From Candidatus Rokuibacteriota bacterium (lineage in GTDB: Bacteria; Methylomirabilota; Methylomirabilia; Rokubacteriales; CSP1-6), in the NCBI GenBank assembly GCA_003220225.1, contig QHRU01000040.1, forward strand, positions 83,666 through 147,665: DNA of 64,000 nt, written 5' to 3'. The position numbers and the translations under genes are program-made. This document shows, in pieces, positions 1 to 12,605 of the stretch. Numbering within the stretch: position 1 is the stretch's first letter; each line of letters begins with the position of its first letter. Under the pieces are notes generated by a model. That model ran no database searches, was not told the DNA's origin, and was given only the letters and a program-made list of their open reading frames with translations.

Positions 1-1
1 C

Positions 2-460
2 GTGACGCCCGAGACGTTCCGGATCGCCGCCGCGCTCACGGCCGCCGGCGCCCGGCCCGACGTCGTGTCCGCGGCGCTCTACGAGCGCCGCGCGCCCGAC
101 GCCCTGCGCATGCTCGGGGAGTCGCTCGCCCGCGTGCACGTGAGCGACGACGGCCGCGTGGCATGGCTGGCCCTGCCCGCGGGCGCCGTGCCGGAGCGGT
201 TCATCGAGTCCGAGGAGCTGGTGAACTACCCACGCTCGATCGGCAGCGTGAAGGTCGCCTGTCTCCTGCGCGAGCTCGGGGGCGGCCGGGTGAAGGTGAG
301 CCTGCGCGCCAAGGGCGAGGTCGACGTCAACCGCATCGCCGGGGGCTTCGGCGGCGGCGGCCACGCCAACGCCGCCGGCTGCACGATCAGCGGCCCGCTC
401 GACGCGGTCACCCGCCGGGTCCTCGACGCCGTCAGCGCGGCCCTCGCCGCGCCCCGATGA
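2..460 (+). CDS. DHH-family phosphoesterase, C-terminal part (NrnA-like)
   Basis: This is the C-terminal end of a DHH/DHHA1 phosphoesterase; the N-terminal catalytic DHH domain lies upstream of the window. The visible ~152 residues carry the glycine-rich DHHA1 signature (GGFGGGGHANAAG, about residues 113-125), which binds nucleotide substrate. Family members of the NrnA type degrade nanoRNA and dephosphorylate pAp in the cytoplasm. The stop overlaps the truB start as ATGA, matching the common bacterial order DHH-truB-ribF-rpsO-pnp. The first GTG at position 2 is simply an in-frame codon and not the true start. The family is sure; the exact substrate (nanoRNA, pAp or c-di-AMP products) cannot be told from this part. 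Confidence 0.85.
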   Translation: MTPETFRIAAALTAAGARPDVVSAALYERRAPDALRMLGESLARVHVSDDGRVAWLALPAGAVPERFIESEELVNYPRSIGSVKVACLLRELGGGRVKVSLRAKGEVDVNRIAGGFGGGGHANAAGCTISGPLDAVTRRVLDAVSAALAAPR

Positions 461-1380
461 CCGCGCCCTCGTCGGGGATCCTCGTCATCGACAAGACCGC
501 CGGCGCGACGTCGTTCGACGCCGTCGCGCTCGCGCGCAAGCGGCTCGGCGTGCGGCGCATCGGCCACGCCGGCACCCTCGACCCGCCCGCCACCGGCGTC
601 CTGCCGCTGCTCGTCGGCGAGGCCACCAAGCTCACGCCCTATCTGATGGACCAGGACAAGGAGTACGTCACGACCGTCCGCTTCGGCGTCACCACCGACA
701 CGCACGATCTCACCGGCCGCGTGCTCTCCGAGACGGCGGTGACCGGGCTCACGCGCGAGCGGCTGGAGGCGGCGTGCCGCGGCTTCGTCGGCCGCATCAC
801 GCAGGTGCCGCCGATGTACTCGGCGGTCCACCACGAGGGCCGGCGGCTGTACGAGCTGGCCCGCGAGGGCGTGGAGGTCGAGCGCACGCCGCGCGCCGTG
901 GTGGTGACCGTGATCGAGGTCCAGGCGGTCGGGGCGACGAGCGCCACGCTGCGCATCGTGTGCGGCAAGGGGACCTACGTGCGCGTGCTCGCCGCCGAGC
1001 TCGGCAGCGCGCTCGGCTGTGGCGGCGCCGTCGAGGGCCTCGTGCGCACGCGCGTCGGTCCCTTCGCGCTGACCGACGCCGTCGCGTGGAGCGAGCTCGA
1101 GGACGCGCCGGCGGCCGTCCTTTGGGCGCGCCTGCTCCCGCTGGACGCGGGGCTCGCCCACCTGCCGGCGGCGCGGCTCGATGCCGGCGGCGCACGGCGC
1201 TTCGTCCACGGCCAGGCGGCGGACGTGGCGGCGCCGGTGGCGGCGGGGACGCACGCGCGCGTGTACGACGCGACGGGCGCCCTGCTGGGCGTGGGCGAAG
1301 TGGAGACGACCGGCCGCAGCATACGGCCGGTGAGAATGGTGCATGCGGATCGTCCGGGGCCTTCCGTCCGTCGCGCCTGA
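457..1380 (+). CDS. truB: tRNA pseudouridine(55) synthase TruB
   Basis: This enzyme isomerises U55 to pseudouridine in the T-loop of tRNAs. The family signature [12 protein letters not shown] is present, with catalytic Asp at about residue 42. Further family motifs are [11 protein letters not shown] and the RNA-binding GKGTYVR. At 307 aa it is of normal length. The start is the ATG at 457, which overlaps the upstream stop (ATGA); a longer same-frame reading from 163 runs through the DHH gene and is spurious. Its end overlaps ribF by 38 bp, so truB and ribF are probably translationally coupled. Confidence 0.96.
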   Translation: MTAPSSGILVIDKTAGATSFDAVALARKRLGVRRIGHAGTLDPPATGVLPLLVGEATKLTPYLMDQDKEYVTTVRFGVTTDTHDLTGRVLSETAVTGLTRERLEAACRGFVGRITQVPPMYSAVHHEGRRLYELAREGVEVERTPRAVVVTVIEVQAVGATSATLRIVCGKGTYVRVLAAELGSALGCGGAVEGLVRTRVGPFALTDAVAWSELEDAPAAVLWARLLPLDAGLAHLPAARLDAGGARRFVHGQAADVAAPVAAGTHARVYDATGALLGVGEVETTGRSIRPVRMVHADRPGPSVRRA

Positions 1381-2260
1381 GCGCCGCCCGAGCGCGGTCG
1401 CCCTCGGCGTCTTCGACGGCGTCCATCTCGGCCATCGCGTCATCCTCGGCGCGGCCGTCGCTCACGCGCGCGCCACCGGCTCGACGGCGCTGGCGTGTAC
1501 CTTCGAGCCACATCCCTTCGAGGTGCTCCAGCCCGACCGCGCGCCGCAGCTGATCACGACGCTCGACGAGCGGCTCGAGCTCGTCGCCGCCTGCGGCGTG
1601 GACGGCACCGTCGTCCTCGACTTCACGCGCGAGCTGGCCGCCGTCGAGCCGGAGGCGTTCGTGAAGGACGTCCTCGTGGACCGGCTCGCCGCGCGCCAGG
1701 TCGTCGTCGGCTTCAACCACCGGTTCGGCCGTGGCGCGCGTGGCGACGCCGATCTGCTCCGCGACCTGGGGGGGCGGCTCGGTTTCAGCGTGGACGTTGT
1801 CGAGCCGTTGATGGTCGATGGCGCGCCGGTGTCCTCGACGGCGATTCGCGCGGCGCTCGGTCGCGGCGACCTCGAGGCGGCCGCACGAATGCTCGGCCGC
1901 CCCTACACGCTGCCGGGCAAGGTGGTGGCCGGCGCGGGCCGCGGGCGCACGCTGGGCTTTCCGACCGCCAACATCGCGCCGGAGCGTCCCGTCCTCGTGG
2001 CCGCCGGTGTCTACGCGTGTACGGCAGAGGTGGCGGGCCAGAGCCGGCGGGCGGTCGTCAACATCGGGGTGCGGCCGACCTTTGAAGAGAAGACATTAGC
2101 CGTCGAAGCTTATCTCCTCGATTTCTCGGGCGACCTTTATGGTCAGACCGTTCGCCTGGTCTTCGTCTCGCGGGTGAGGGAGGAACGGCGCTTTCCGAGC
2201 CTCGATGCCCTGCGCGCCCAGATCGCGGCCGACGTGGAGACGGCTCGCCGGCGTCTCTGA
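1343..2260 (+). CDS. ribF: Bifunctional riboflavin kinase / FAD synthetase RibF
   Basis: RibF phosphorylates riboflavin to FMN and adenylylates FMN to FAD. The N-terminal nucleotidyltransferase domain shows ALGVFDGVHLGH at about residues 20-31. The C-terminal flavokinase domain (from about residue 180) shows GRTLGFPTANI and an AGVYAC strand. The length of 305 aa is typical. The ATG lies inside truB (38-bp overlap), giving an unusually tight truB-ribF join. FAD made here would serve the flavoproteins elsewhere in the window (ndh, the FAD oxidoreductase at 43106). Confidence 0.95.
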   Translation: MRIVRGLPSVAPERRPSAVALGVFDGVHLGHRVILGAAVAHARATGSTALACTFEPHPFEVLQPDRAPQLITTLDERLELVAACGVDGTVVLDFTRELAAVEPEAFVKDVLVDRLAARQVVVGFNHRFGRGARGDADLLRDLGGRLGFSVDVVEPLMVDGAPVSSTAIRAALGRGDLEAAARMLGRPYTLPGKVVAGAGRGRTLGFPTANIAPERPVLVAAGVYACTAEVAGQSRRAVVNIGVRPTFEEKTLAVEAYLLDFSGDLYGQTVRLVFVSRVREERRFPSLDALRAQIAADVETARRRL

Positions 2261-2278
2261 CCCGATTCCTTTACTTCC

Positions 2279-2382
2279 CGGGCCCTCCGTGATAAAGTGT
2301 CGCCTATCTGTAGACGATACAAAGGTTTTTTGGAACCCGCCCTGGGGAGTGGATCTCTGGGACGAGGCGATTGGAGGGCCCG
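2279..2382 (+). promoter_or_regulatory. rpsO leader with RBS-sequestering helices
   Basis: The rpsO 5' region contains two nested perfect helices. CGGGCCCTCC (2279-2288) is complementary over 10 bp to GGAGGGCCCG (2373-2382), which holds the Shine-Dalgarno GGAGGG (2373-2378) and runs up to the AUG. Inside it, TCGCCT (2300-2305) pairs with AGGCGA (2365-2370). The intervening ~60 nt can form smaller hairpins. Known biology: S15 represses its own translation in several bacterial groups through unrelated leader structures. The inference is that this is such an autoregulatory leader. A weak -10-like GATAAA at 2291 could instead start a transcript lacking the 5' arm. Confidence 0.6.
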
Positions 2383-2652
2383 ATGCCGCTAACTGTCGAC
2401 CGCAAGAAGAGCTTGATCGAGCAGTTCAAGACCCATGAGGGCGACACCGGCTCGCCCGAGGTCCAGATCGCGCTTTTGACCGAGCGGGTCAACGGACTGA
2501 CCGAGCACTTCAAGACCCACGCGAAGGACCATCACTCGCGCCGGGGCCTGCTGATGCTGATCGGAAAGCGGCGGGGGCTCCTAGAATATCTCAAGAACAA
2601 GGATACCGGACGGTACCGGACCGTCATCGACAAGCTGGGTATCCGCCGATAG
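2383..2652 (+). CDS. rpsO: 30S ribosomal protein S15
   Basis: S15 is an early-binding 16S rRNA protein of the small subunit. The 89-aa product has the full family pattern, including [14 protein letters not shown], the [11 protein letters not shown] RNA-binding segment and KRRGLLEYL. The start is the ATG at 2383, 4 nt after GGAGGG; an upstream in-frame TTG at 2371 would put the Shine-Dalgarno inside the gene and is rejected. The gene precedes pnp, the classical rpsO-pnp order. Its leader (2279-2382) can fold over the ribosome-binding site. Confidence 0.97.
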   Translation: MPLTVDRKKSLIEQFKTHEGDTGSPEVQIALLTERVNGLTEHFKTHAKDHHSRRGLLMLIGKRRGLLEYLKNKDTGRYRTVIDKLGIRR

Positions 2653-2755
2653 CTCCGAGTCGTGATGCAGTGCATGGCTGGTCCTCGGTCGGAATGAACC
2701 CGGGGGCCCACAGCGTTCGCCGACACCCGGTGAACCTACGAGGACAAGCGTTCAC

Positions 2756-4903
<2,148 letters not shown>

Positions 4904-4907
4904 CCAC

Positions 4908-6170
4908 GTGACCGAAGACTACCGGAAGACCGTCCTGACGAACGGCATCCGGGTCATCACGGAACGGATGCCGCACGTCCGGTCGGTCGCCGTCGGGGTC
5001 TGGGTCGAGACGGGGTCGCGCCACGAGGTGGAGGGGCGCGGCGGCATGTCCCATCTGATCGAGCACCTGGTCTTCAAGGGCACGGCCACCCGGTCCGCGG
5101 AGGCCATCGCGCGCGAGATGGACTCGGTGGGCGGCCAGATGGACGCCTTCACGACCAAAGAACACACCTGCTTCTACGTCCAGGTCCTCGATGAACACCT
5201 TCCACTCGCCGTCGATCTCCTCACCGATATCCTGCTGCGCCCGCTCTTCGACCCCGAGGAGCTGGAGCGCGAGAAGTCGGTGGTGCTGCAGGAGATCAAG
5301 ATGGTCGAGGACACGCCCGACGACGTGATCCACGACCTGTTTGCCGCGCAGATCTGGGCCAACCATCCGCTCGGCAAGCCCATCCTCGGCACGCGCGAGC
5401 TGGTGGAGAGCTACGGGCGGGACGCGGTCTCCACCTACTTCGGCGCGGAGTACGTGCCGCCCCGGATCATCATCGCCGTGGCCGGCAACGTCACCCACGA
5501 TCGCGTCGTCGAGCTGTTCGGCGCCGGCTTCAACGGCTTCACCCACGAGCCCACGCAGCGCGTGCAGCAGCCGGCGCGGATCATCCCCGGCGTGAACATC
5601 GTCCACAAGACGCTCGAGCAGGTCCACGTGGTCATCGGATTCCCGGGCCTGCACCACGCCGCGCCCGAGCGCTACGCGCTGTTCCTCCTCAACGACGTGA
5701 TCGGCGGCAGCATGTCCTCGCGGCTCTTCCAGGAGGTGCGTGAGCGACAGGGCCTGGTGTACTCGATCCACTCCGGCATCCAGTCCTATGCCGACACCGG
5801 CACCCTCTACGTCTATGCGGCCACCGACCCGCCGAACTTCTCCAAGGTGCTCAAGTCCACGCTCAAGGAGCTGCGCGAGGCGAAGAAGCAGGGCGTGACC
5901 GAGGACGAGCTGAAGCGCGCCAAGGATCACCTCAAGGGCAGCCTCATGCTCTCGCTCGAGTCCACGTCGAGTCGCATGAACCGCCTGGCCAAGCACGAAC
6001 TGCACTTCGGCTCGTTCCTGACCCTCGACCAGATGCTGGGCGCCATCGACCGCGTGAAGCACGACGAGGTGCAGGCCCTGGTGGCCGAGCTGCTCGACGA
6101 AGACCAGCTCGCCCTGACCACACTCGGTCCGCTCGACCGCCGCAACCTGCCCGCCGAGCTCCGCAACTAG
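4908..6170 (+). CDS. M16-family zinc metallopeptidase
   Basis: This is a pitrilysin/mitochondrial-processing-peptidase-like protein of 420 aa. The inverted zinc motif HxxEH is present as HLIEH at residues 49-53, with the expected distal Glu at about 129 in the segment LEREKSVVLQEIKM. The inactive-domain half follows. Genes of this family commonly sit just after rpsO-pnp in many phyla. The start is the GTG at 4908, 4 nt after the pnp stop. There is no signal peptide, so it is probably cytoplasmic. The natural substrate is unknown. Confidence 0.92.
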   Translation: MTEDYRKTVLTNGIRVITERMPHVRSVAVGVWVETGSRHEVEGRGGMSHLIEHLVFKGTATRSAEAIAREMDSVGGQMDAFTTKEHTCFYVQVLDEHLPLAVDLLTDILLRPLFDPEELEREKSVVLQEIKMVEDTPDDVIHDLFAAQIWANHPLGKPILGTRELVESYGRDAVSTYFGAEYVPPRIIIAVAGNVTHDRVVELFGAGFNGFTHEPTQRVQQPARIIPGVNIVHKTLEQVHVVIGFPGLHHAAPERYALFLLNDVIGGSMSSRLFQEVRERQGLVYSIHSGIQSYADTGTLYVYAATDPPNFSKVLKSTLKELREAKKQGVTEDELKRAKDHLKGSLMLSLESTSSRMNRLAKHELHFGSFLTLDQMLGAIDRVKHDEVQALVAELLDEDQLALTTLGPLDRRNLPAELRN

Positions 6171-6189
6171 CGCCGGTCGACCGGCCGCC

Positions 6190-6537
6190 TCAGCGTCCCA
6201 GGAACAGCGCCGTCAGCAGCGCGACCGCCACGGCCACGGCGGCGCCGATCCAGGCCCATCGCACCCGCGCGCGCAGCACCTCGAGCGCCGTCGTCATATC
6301 CTGCACCTGCTTGGCGAGCTCCTCGAGCACCGCGGCGTGCTGCACCTCGCGCGCCTCGAGCTGCTCGACGGCGCGCTGGAGCGATTCGAGGCTGTCCGTG
6401 GTCCGCTCGCGCGGCTGGTAGGCGCCGTGCGGCTGCCGCGAGGCCGCGTACAGCCGGCGCGCGGCGTCGACGATGGTGGGCGCGTGATCGACGAGGAGCC
6501 GCCACGGCATCCGGGTGAGCGCAGAGATCCAGGGCAC
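6190..6537 (-). CDS. Small tail-anchored coiled-coil membrane protein, unknown function
   Basis: The product is 115 aa. A central, charged heptad-like segment (about residues 45-90, rich in Glu/Leu/Gln) suggests a coiled coil. The last ~22 residues form one hydrophobic helix (WAWIGAAVAVAVALLTALFLG) ending in Arg, so it is likely C-terminally anchored. No family is recognised. The GTG start at 6537 is supported by TAGGAT (6544-6549 on the minus strand) exactly 6 nt upstream and by the absence of a Shine-Dalgarno, a leaderless pattern seen at other genes here. It is convergent with the M16 peptidase gene. Confidence 0.7.
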   Translation of the reverse strand: MPWISALTRMPWRLLVDHAPTIVDAARRLYAASRQPHGAYQPRERTTDSLESLQRAVEQLEAREVQHAAVLEELAKQVQDMTTALEVLRARVRWAWIGAAVAVAVALLTALFLGR

Positions 6538-6650
6538 GCGACTATCCTACGCGAGCCGACCCACGCGAGCCGCGGCCTTGGCACGCAGCCGCGACACGAC
6601 GTGCAGCTGCGGGTTAGCGCAAGTGGACGATGAGCCGGCTCATCGCCCGG

Positions 6651-7064
6651 TCACTGCGCAATCAACAGCGGCGAGTTGACGTGGTACCCGAGCAGTGCCG
6701 GTCCACCGTTTTGCATTCGCCAGACGAACTGCTCGCTCGCGGCGCCCTTGGCGAACTGCGACTGGTACGTGAGCCTCACGAGGTGGCCGCCCGTGCCCCG
6801 GGTCACGTTCCATGCGGGTTCGTCCGCCGACTGCCAGGCGCCGAGCCTCCGGTCGAGCGTGGTCATGAGCCGCTCGAACTGCTCTTCGGTCGCCGCCTGC
6901 CGAAGCTCGGCCCCCGCCGTCCGATAGATCTCGCTATAGGATTTCTGCGCGACCCGCGATCTGAACTCCGCGACACCGCGCTTGGCCTCGTCGGTCCCGC
7001 CGCAGGCCGCGACGAGGAGCGCCGACGCGATGAGCCACAGGCACGATCCGAAGCGCATGCGCAT
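6651..7064 (-). CDS. Putative lipoprotein (DUF4019-like), unknown function
   Basis: The 137-aa protein starts with a lipoprotein signal ending LLVAACGG (lipidated Cys at about residue 20), so it is anchored in a membrane facing the periplasm. The mature part alternates helix and strand (SYSEIYRTAGAELRQAATEE, later GGHLVRLTYQSQF), resembling DUF4019/DUF3887-type NTF2-like lipoproteins; that assignment is tentative. The start is the ATG at 7064 with GAGGG 9 nt upstream; longer readings place a non-signal tail in front. It is divergent from the purB operon. Confidence 0.7.
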   Translation of the reverse strand: MRMRFGSCLWLIASALLVAACGGTDEAKRGVAEFRSRVAQKSYSEIYRTAGAELRQAATEEQFERLMTTLDRRLGAWQSADEPAWNVTRGTGGHLVRLTYQSQFAKGAASEQFVWRMQNGGPALLGYHVNSPLLIAQ

Positions 7065-7182
7065 GCTGGAACCCTCGAGTGGTGTGCCCAGCGAAGCGGC
7101 GCTGGGAGCCGTGCTCAGCACGCCCTGGTTCAACATAGCGTGCGGCGCTCCCGATGGACAGCGCGCCAGCGCACCGCTTCCT

Positions 7183-7240
7183 GTAGTGGCCCGCGACGGG
7201 CCCCCTACCATTCCTCCGGCTTTTCCGGTAAGGTGAGTCC
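7183..7240 (+). promoter_or_regulatory. Putative promoter and operator-like hairpin of the purB operon
   Basis: TAAGGT (7229-7234) lies 6 nt before the purB GTG, which suggests a leaderless or nearly leaderless transcript. No good -35 is seen at 17 nt. Just upstream, GTAG-GGCCCG (7183-7193) pairs with CGGGCC-CTAC (7197-7208), an interrupted inverted repeat centred on CGA that would overlap the -35 position. It could be a repressor-binding site or an RNA hairpin ending transcription from the left. The assignment rests on sequence pattern only. Confidence 0.4.
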
Positions 7241-8533
7241 GTGATCGAGCGGTACACCCGGCCCGCCATGGGAGGTATCTGGAGCGAGGCCGCGAAGTAC
7301 CAGGCGTGGCTCCGGGTGGAGATCGCGGTGTGCGAGGCCTACGCGCGCCGGGGGCAGATTCCCGCCGGCGTCATGACGCGCATCCGCGCGCTCCGCGTCG
7401 ACGTCGACCGGATCCTCGCCATCCAGCAGAAGGTCAAGCACGAGATGATCGCGCTCCTCACGAGCCTCGAGGAGCAGCTCGGGGACGACTCGCGCTTCGT
7501 CCACATCGGGCTCACGACCAGCGACGTCTGGGACACGGCCACCGCGCTCCAGCTCCGCGACGCGATCGATCTGCTGATGCAGGGCCAGGAGCGGCTGCGC
7601 CGAGCGCTCGGCGCGCTCGCCGTGAAGCACAAGGACACGCTGATCGTGGGCCGCACCCACGGCGTGCACGCCGAGCCCACCACGTTCGGACTGAAGGTCG
7701 CCGGCTGGTACGTGGAAGCCGGGCGGAACCTCGAGCGGCTGGGCCGCGCCCGCGAGGTCGTCGCCGTCGGCAAGCTCTCCGGCGCCGTCGGCCAGTTCGC
7801 GCACGTGGAGCCGGAGGTCGAGGAGGAGGTGTGCCGCGACCTCGGTCTCGGGGTCGAGCCCGTCTCGACGCAGATCGTGCAGCGCGACCGCCACGCCGAG
7901 CTCGTGAGCACGCTCGCGATCGTCGCCGCCTCGCTCGAGAAGATCGCGCTGGAGATCCGCGGGCTGCAGCGCACGGAGGTGCTGGAGGCGCAGGAGCCGT
8001 TCGGCGAGGGGCAGAAGGGCTCCAGTTCGATGCCGCACAAGCGCAACCCGGAGCTGGCCGAGCGCATCTGCGGCCTGGCCCGCCTGCTGCGCGGGAACGC
8101 GACGGCGGCGCTCGAGAACGTCGCCCTGTGGCACGAGCGCGACATCAGCCACTCGTCGGTCGAGCGCGTCGTCCTGCCGGACTCGACGATCGCGCTGGAC
8201 TACATTCTGGACCTCGGCGCGTTCATCGTGGAGGGCCTCGAGGTGGACCCGGCCCGCATGGCGGAGAACCTCGAGCGCTCGTACGGGCTCATCTACTCCC
8301 AGCGCGTGCTGCTGAAGCTGACCGACGCCGGGCTCGCCCGTCAGAAGGCGTACGAGATCGTCCAGCGGAACTCGATGCGGGCCTGGCGCGAGCGGCGCTC
8401 GTTCCACGAGCTGCTCGCCGCCGATCCCGCCGTCACCGAGCATCTGCCGCCGGCCGAGCTGAAGGCGTGCTTCGATCCGTCCTGGTACCTGCGAAACGTC
8501 AACGCCGTCTTTCGCCGGGCGGGGCTCGCGTGA
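7241..8533 (+). CDS. purB: Adenylosuccinate lyase
   Basis: PurB cleaves SAICAR to AICAR and adenylosuccinate to AMP, each with release of fumarate. The 430-aa protein has the fumarase/aspartase signature [11 protein letters not shown] at about residues 260-270. It also has [12 protein letters not shown] (catalytic His region) and TTSDVWDTA. The GTG start at 7241 gives the standard N-terminus ([15 protein letters not shown]). It opens a 14-kb purine operon; purC starts 17 nt after its stop. Confidence 0.97.
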   Translation: MIERYTRPAMGGIWSEAAKYQAWLRVEIAVCEAYARRGQIPAGVMTRIRALRVDVDRILAIQQKVKHEMIALLTSLEEQLGDDSRFVHIGLTTSDVWDTATALQLRDAIDLLMQGQERLRRALGALAVKHKDTLIVGRTHGVHAEPTTFGLKVAGWYVEAGRNLERLGRAREVVAVGKLSGAVGQFAHVEPEVEEEVCRDLGLGVEPVSTQIVQRDRHAELVSTLAIVAASLEKIALEIRGLQRTEVLEAQEPFGEGQKGSSSMPHKRNPELAERICGLARLLRGNATAALENVALWHERDISHSSVERVVLPDSTIALDYILDLGAFIVEGLEVDPARMAENLERSYGLIYSQRVLLKLTDAGLARQKAYEIVQRNSMRAWRERRSFHELLAADPAVTEHLPPAELKACFDPSWYLRNVNAVFRRAGLA

Positions 8534-8550
8534 GCCCCCGGAGGGCACCC

Positions 8551-9300
8551 GTGAAGCACGAGGAAGCCACCGTCAACGTGGAGCAGCGCGGGAAGCTGTA
8601 CGAGGGCAAGGCGAAGATCGTCTATGCCACGAGCGACCGCAACCTGGTCGTGCAGTATTTCAAGGACGACGCGACGGCGTTCAACGCGCTGAAGAAGGGC
8701 ACGATCGTCGGCAAGGGCGTGGTGAACAACCGCATGTCGGCCACGCTCTTCCGACGGCTCGCAAAAGCCGGCGTGCCCACGCACTACGTCGGCACCCTCT
8801 CCGACCGCGAGATGCTGTGCCGTCGGCTCGACATCATCAAGATCGAGACGATCGTCCGCAACGTCGTGGCGGGCAGCCTCGCCAAGCGCACCGGCCTCGA
8901 GGAAGGCACGCCGATCACGCAGCCGATCGTCGAGCTCTACCTCAAGTCCGACGCCCTCGGCGATCCCATGATCAACGAGGACCACGTCCGGATGCTTCGC
9001 CTCGCCACCCCCGCCGAGCTGGCCTGGATGAAGCGCACGGCCCTCAGGATCAACGCCGTGCTCCGGCCGCACATGCTCAAGCGCGACCTCATCCTGGTCG
9101 ACTTCAAGCTGGAGTTCGGACGCGGCGCGGGCCGAAAGCTCTACCTCGGCGACGAGATCTCGCCCGACACCTGCCGCCTGTGGGACCGCGCGACGCGCGA
9201 GAAGCTCGACAAGGACCGTTTCCGCCGCGACCTCGGCGGCGTCGAGGACGCCTACCAGGAGGTGTACCGCCGGCTCGTCGGGGAGCCGACCGACGCATGA
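8551..9300 (+). CDS. purC: SAICAR synthetase
   Basis: PurC condenses CAIR with aspartate using ATP to form SAICAR. At 249 aa it is the short bacterial form. Typical motifs are GKLYEGKAKIVY near the N-terminus, IVRNVVAGSLAKR, and the substrate/ATP segment LVDFKLEFG followed by DEISPDTCRLWD. The GTG at 8551 is preceded by GGAGGG 5 nt upstream; a second GTG at 8578 would also keep the core domain. Its stop overlaps the purS ATG (ATGA). Confidence 0.96.
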   Translation: MKHEEATVNVEQRGKLYEGKAKIVYATSDRNLVVQYFKDDATAFNALKKGTIVGKGVVNNRMSATLFRRLAKAGVPTHYVGTLSDREMLCRRLDIIKIETIVRNVVAGSLAKRTGLEEGTPITQPIVELYLKSDALGDPMINEDHVRMLRLATPAELAWMKRTALRINAVLRPHMLKRDLILVDFKLEFGRGAGRKLYLGDEISPDTCRLWDRATREKLDKDRFRRDLGGVEDAYQEVYRRLVGEPTDA

Positions 9301-9560
9301 AGCTGCGCGTCCTGATCCGGCTCAAGCCCGGCATCCTCGACGTGCAGGGCGCGGCCGTGCAGCGCGCGCTGGCGGGCCTCGGCTTCGCCGACCTCCGCGA
9401 CCTGCGCGTGGGCAAGCTGATCGAAATCGACGTCGACGCGGCGACGCCGGGAGCGGCGCGGCAGCGCGTGGACGAGATGTGCCGGAAACTGCTCGCCAAT
9501 ACGATCCTCGAGGACTACACGATCGAAGCCATCGAGGCCGAGCGCCTTGCCCCGCGGTAG
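9297..9560 (+). CDS. purS: Phosphoribosylformylglycinamidine synthase subunit PurS
   Basis: PurS is the 87-aa structural subunit that bridges PurQ and PurL in the FGAM synthase complex and helps channel ammonia. The pattern LKPGILDVQGAAVQRAL, LRVGKLIEIDVD and MCRKLLANTILEDY is characteristic. The ATG overlaps the purC stop. Together with a short PurL and a separate PurQ it shows the Bacillus-type three-component enzyme, not the single long PurL of enterobacteria. Confidence 0.95.
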   Translation: MKLRVLIRLKPGILDVQGAAVQRALAGLGFADLRDLRVGKLIEIDVDAATPGAARQRVDEMCRKLLANTILEDYTIEAIEAERLAPR

Positions 9561-9602
9561 GCGGTCCGGTAAGATCGCACAGGGAAGGAGACCCCCACCC
9601 TC

Positions 9603-10316
9603 ATGAGATTCGGCGTCGTGGTATTTCCGGGCACCTGGAGCGATTGCGACTTCCACTACGTGATCTCGGAAGTGATCCGCCAGCCCGTGAAATACGTGTG
9701 GCACCGCGACCGCAATCTCGCCGACCTCGACTGCGTCGTCCTGCCCGGCGGGTTCTCGTACGGCGACTACCTGCGCGCGGGGGCGGTGGCCGGCAAGTCG
9801 CCCGTGGTGGAAGCGCTGCGCGAGTTCGTCGCCAACGGGGGCTACGTCCTCGGCTCGTGCAACGGCTTCCAGATCCTGTGCGAGGCGGGGCTGCTCCCGG
9901 GCGTCCTCATGCGCAACGAGTGTCTGCAGTACCGCTGTCAGTCCACGAACCTGCTCGTCGAGAACGTGGAGACGCCGTTCACGCGCGGGCTGCGGGCCGG
10001 CCAGGTGCTCACGATGCCGATCTCACACGGCGAGGGGAAATATTACGCCGACGCGCCGACGCTGGCCGCGCTCAAGGCGCGCCAGGGGATCGTCTTCCGC
10101 TACGCCACCGTCGAGGGGCAGGTGGTGAAGGCGGCCAACCCGAACGGCTCCGTCGAGAACATCGCGGGCGTCGTGAACGAGACGGGCGCCGTGCTCGGGC
10201 TCATGCCGCACCCGGAGCGCGCGGCGGAGACGGCGATGGGCGGTACCGACGGGCTTCTGCTCTTCCAGTCGCTCCTCGGCACGCTGGTCGAGGACGGGAC
10301 CTTCCTCAAGCGGTGA
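9603..10316 (+). CDS. purQ: FGAM synthase glutaminase subunit PurQ
   Basis: PurQ hydrolyses glutamine and passes ammonia to PurL. It is a class I amidotransferase of 237 aa with nucleophile Cys86 in GSCNGFQ and the His203-Glu205 pair in LMPHPERA. A 42-nt gap separates it from purS. That gap holds TAAGAT (a possible internal -10 sharing CCGGTAAG with the purB promoter) and the Shine-Dalgarno AAGGAG, 12 nt before the ATG. Confidence 0.96.
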   Translation: MRFGVVVFPGTWSDCDFHYVISEVIRQPVKYVWHRDRNLADLDCVVLPGGFSYGDYLRAGAVAGKSPVVEALREFVANGGYVLGSCNGFQILCEAGLLPGVLMRNECLQYRCQSTNLLVENVETPFTRGLRAGQVLTMPISHGEGKYYADAPTLAALKARQGIVFRYATVEGQVVKAANPNGSVENIAGVVNETGAVLGLMPHPERAAETAMGGTDGLLLFQSLLGTLVEDGTFLKR

Positions 10317-10328
10317 ACCGGGGGTTGT

Positions 10329-12585
<2,257 letters not shown>

Positions 12586-12605
<20 letters not shown>

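Noticed and set aside
226-1443. 405-codon minus-strand frame opposite truB
   Set aside because: Antisense shadow typical of 70% GC coding DNA; His/Arg-rich translation without motifs.
2270-2296. Promoter TTTACT...GATAAA before rpsO
   Set aside because: Spacing is about 15 nt and -35 match poor; it would also remove half of the leader helix, so it is noted but not called.
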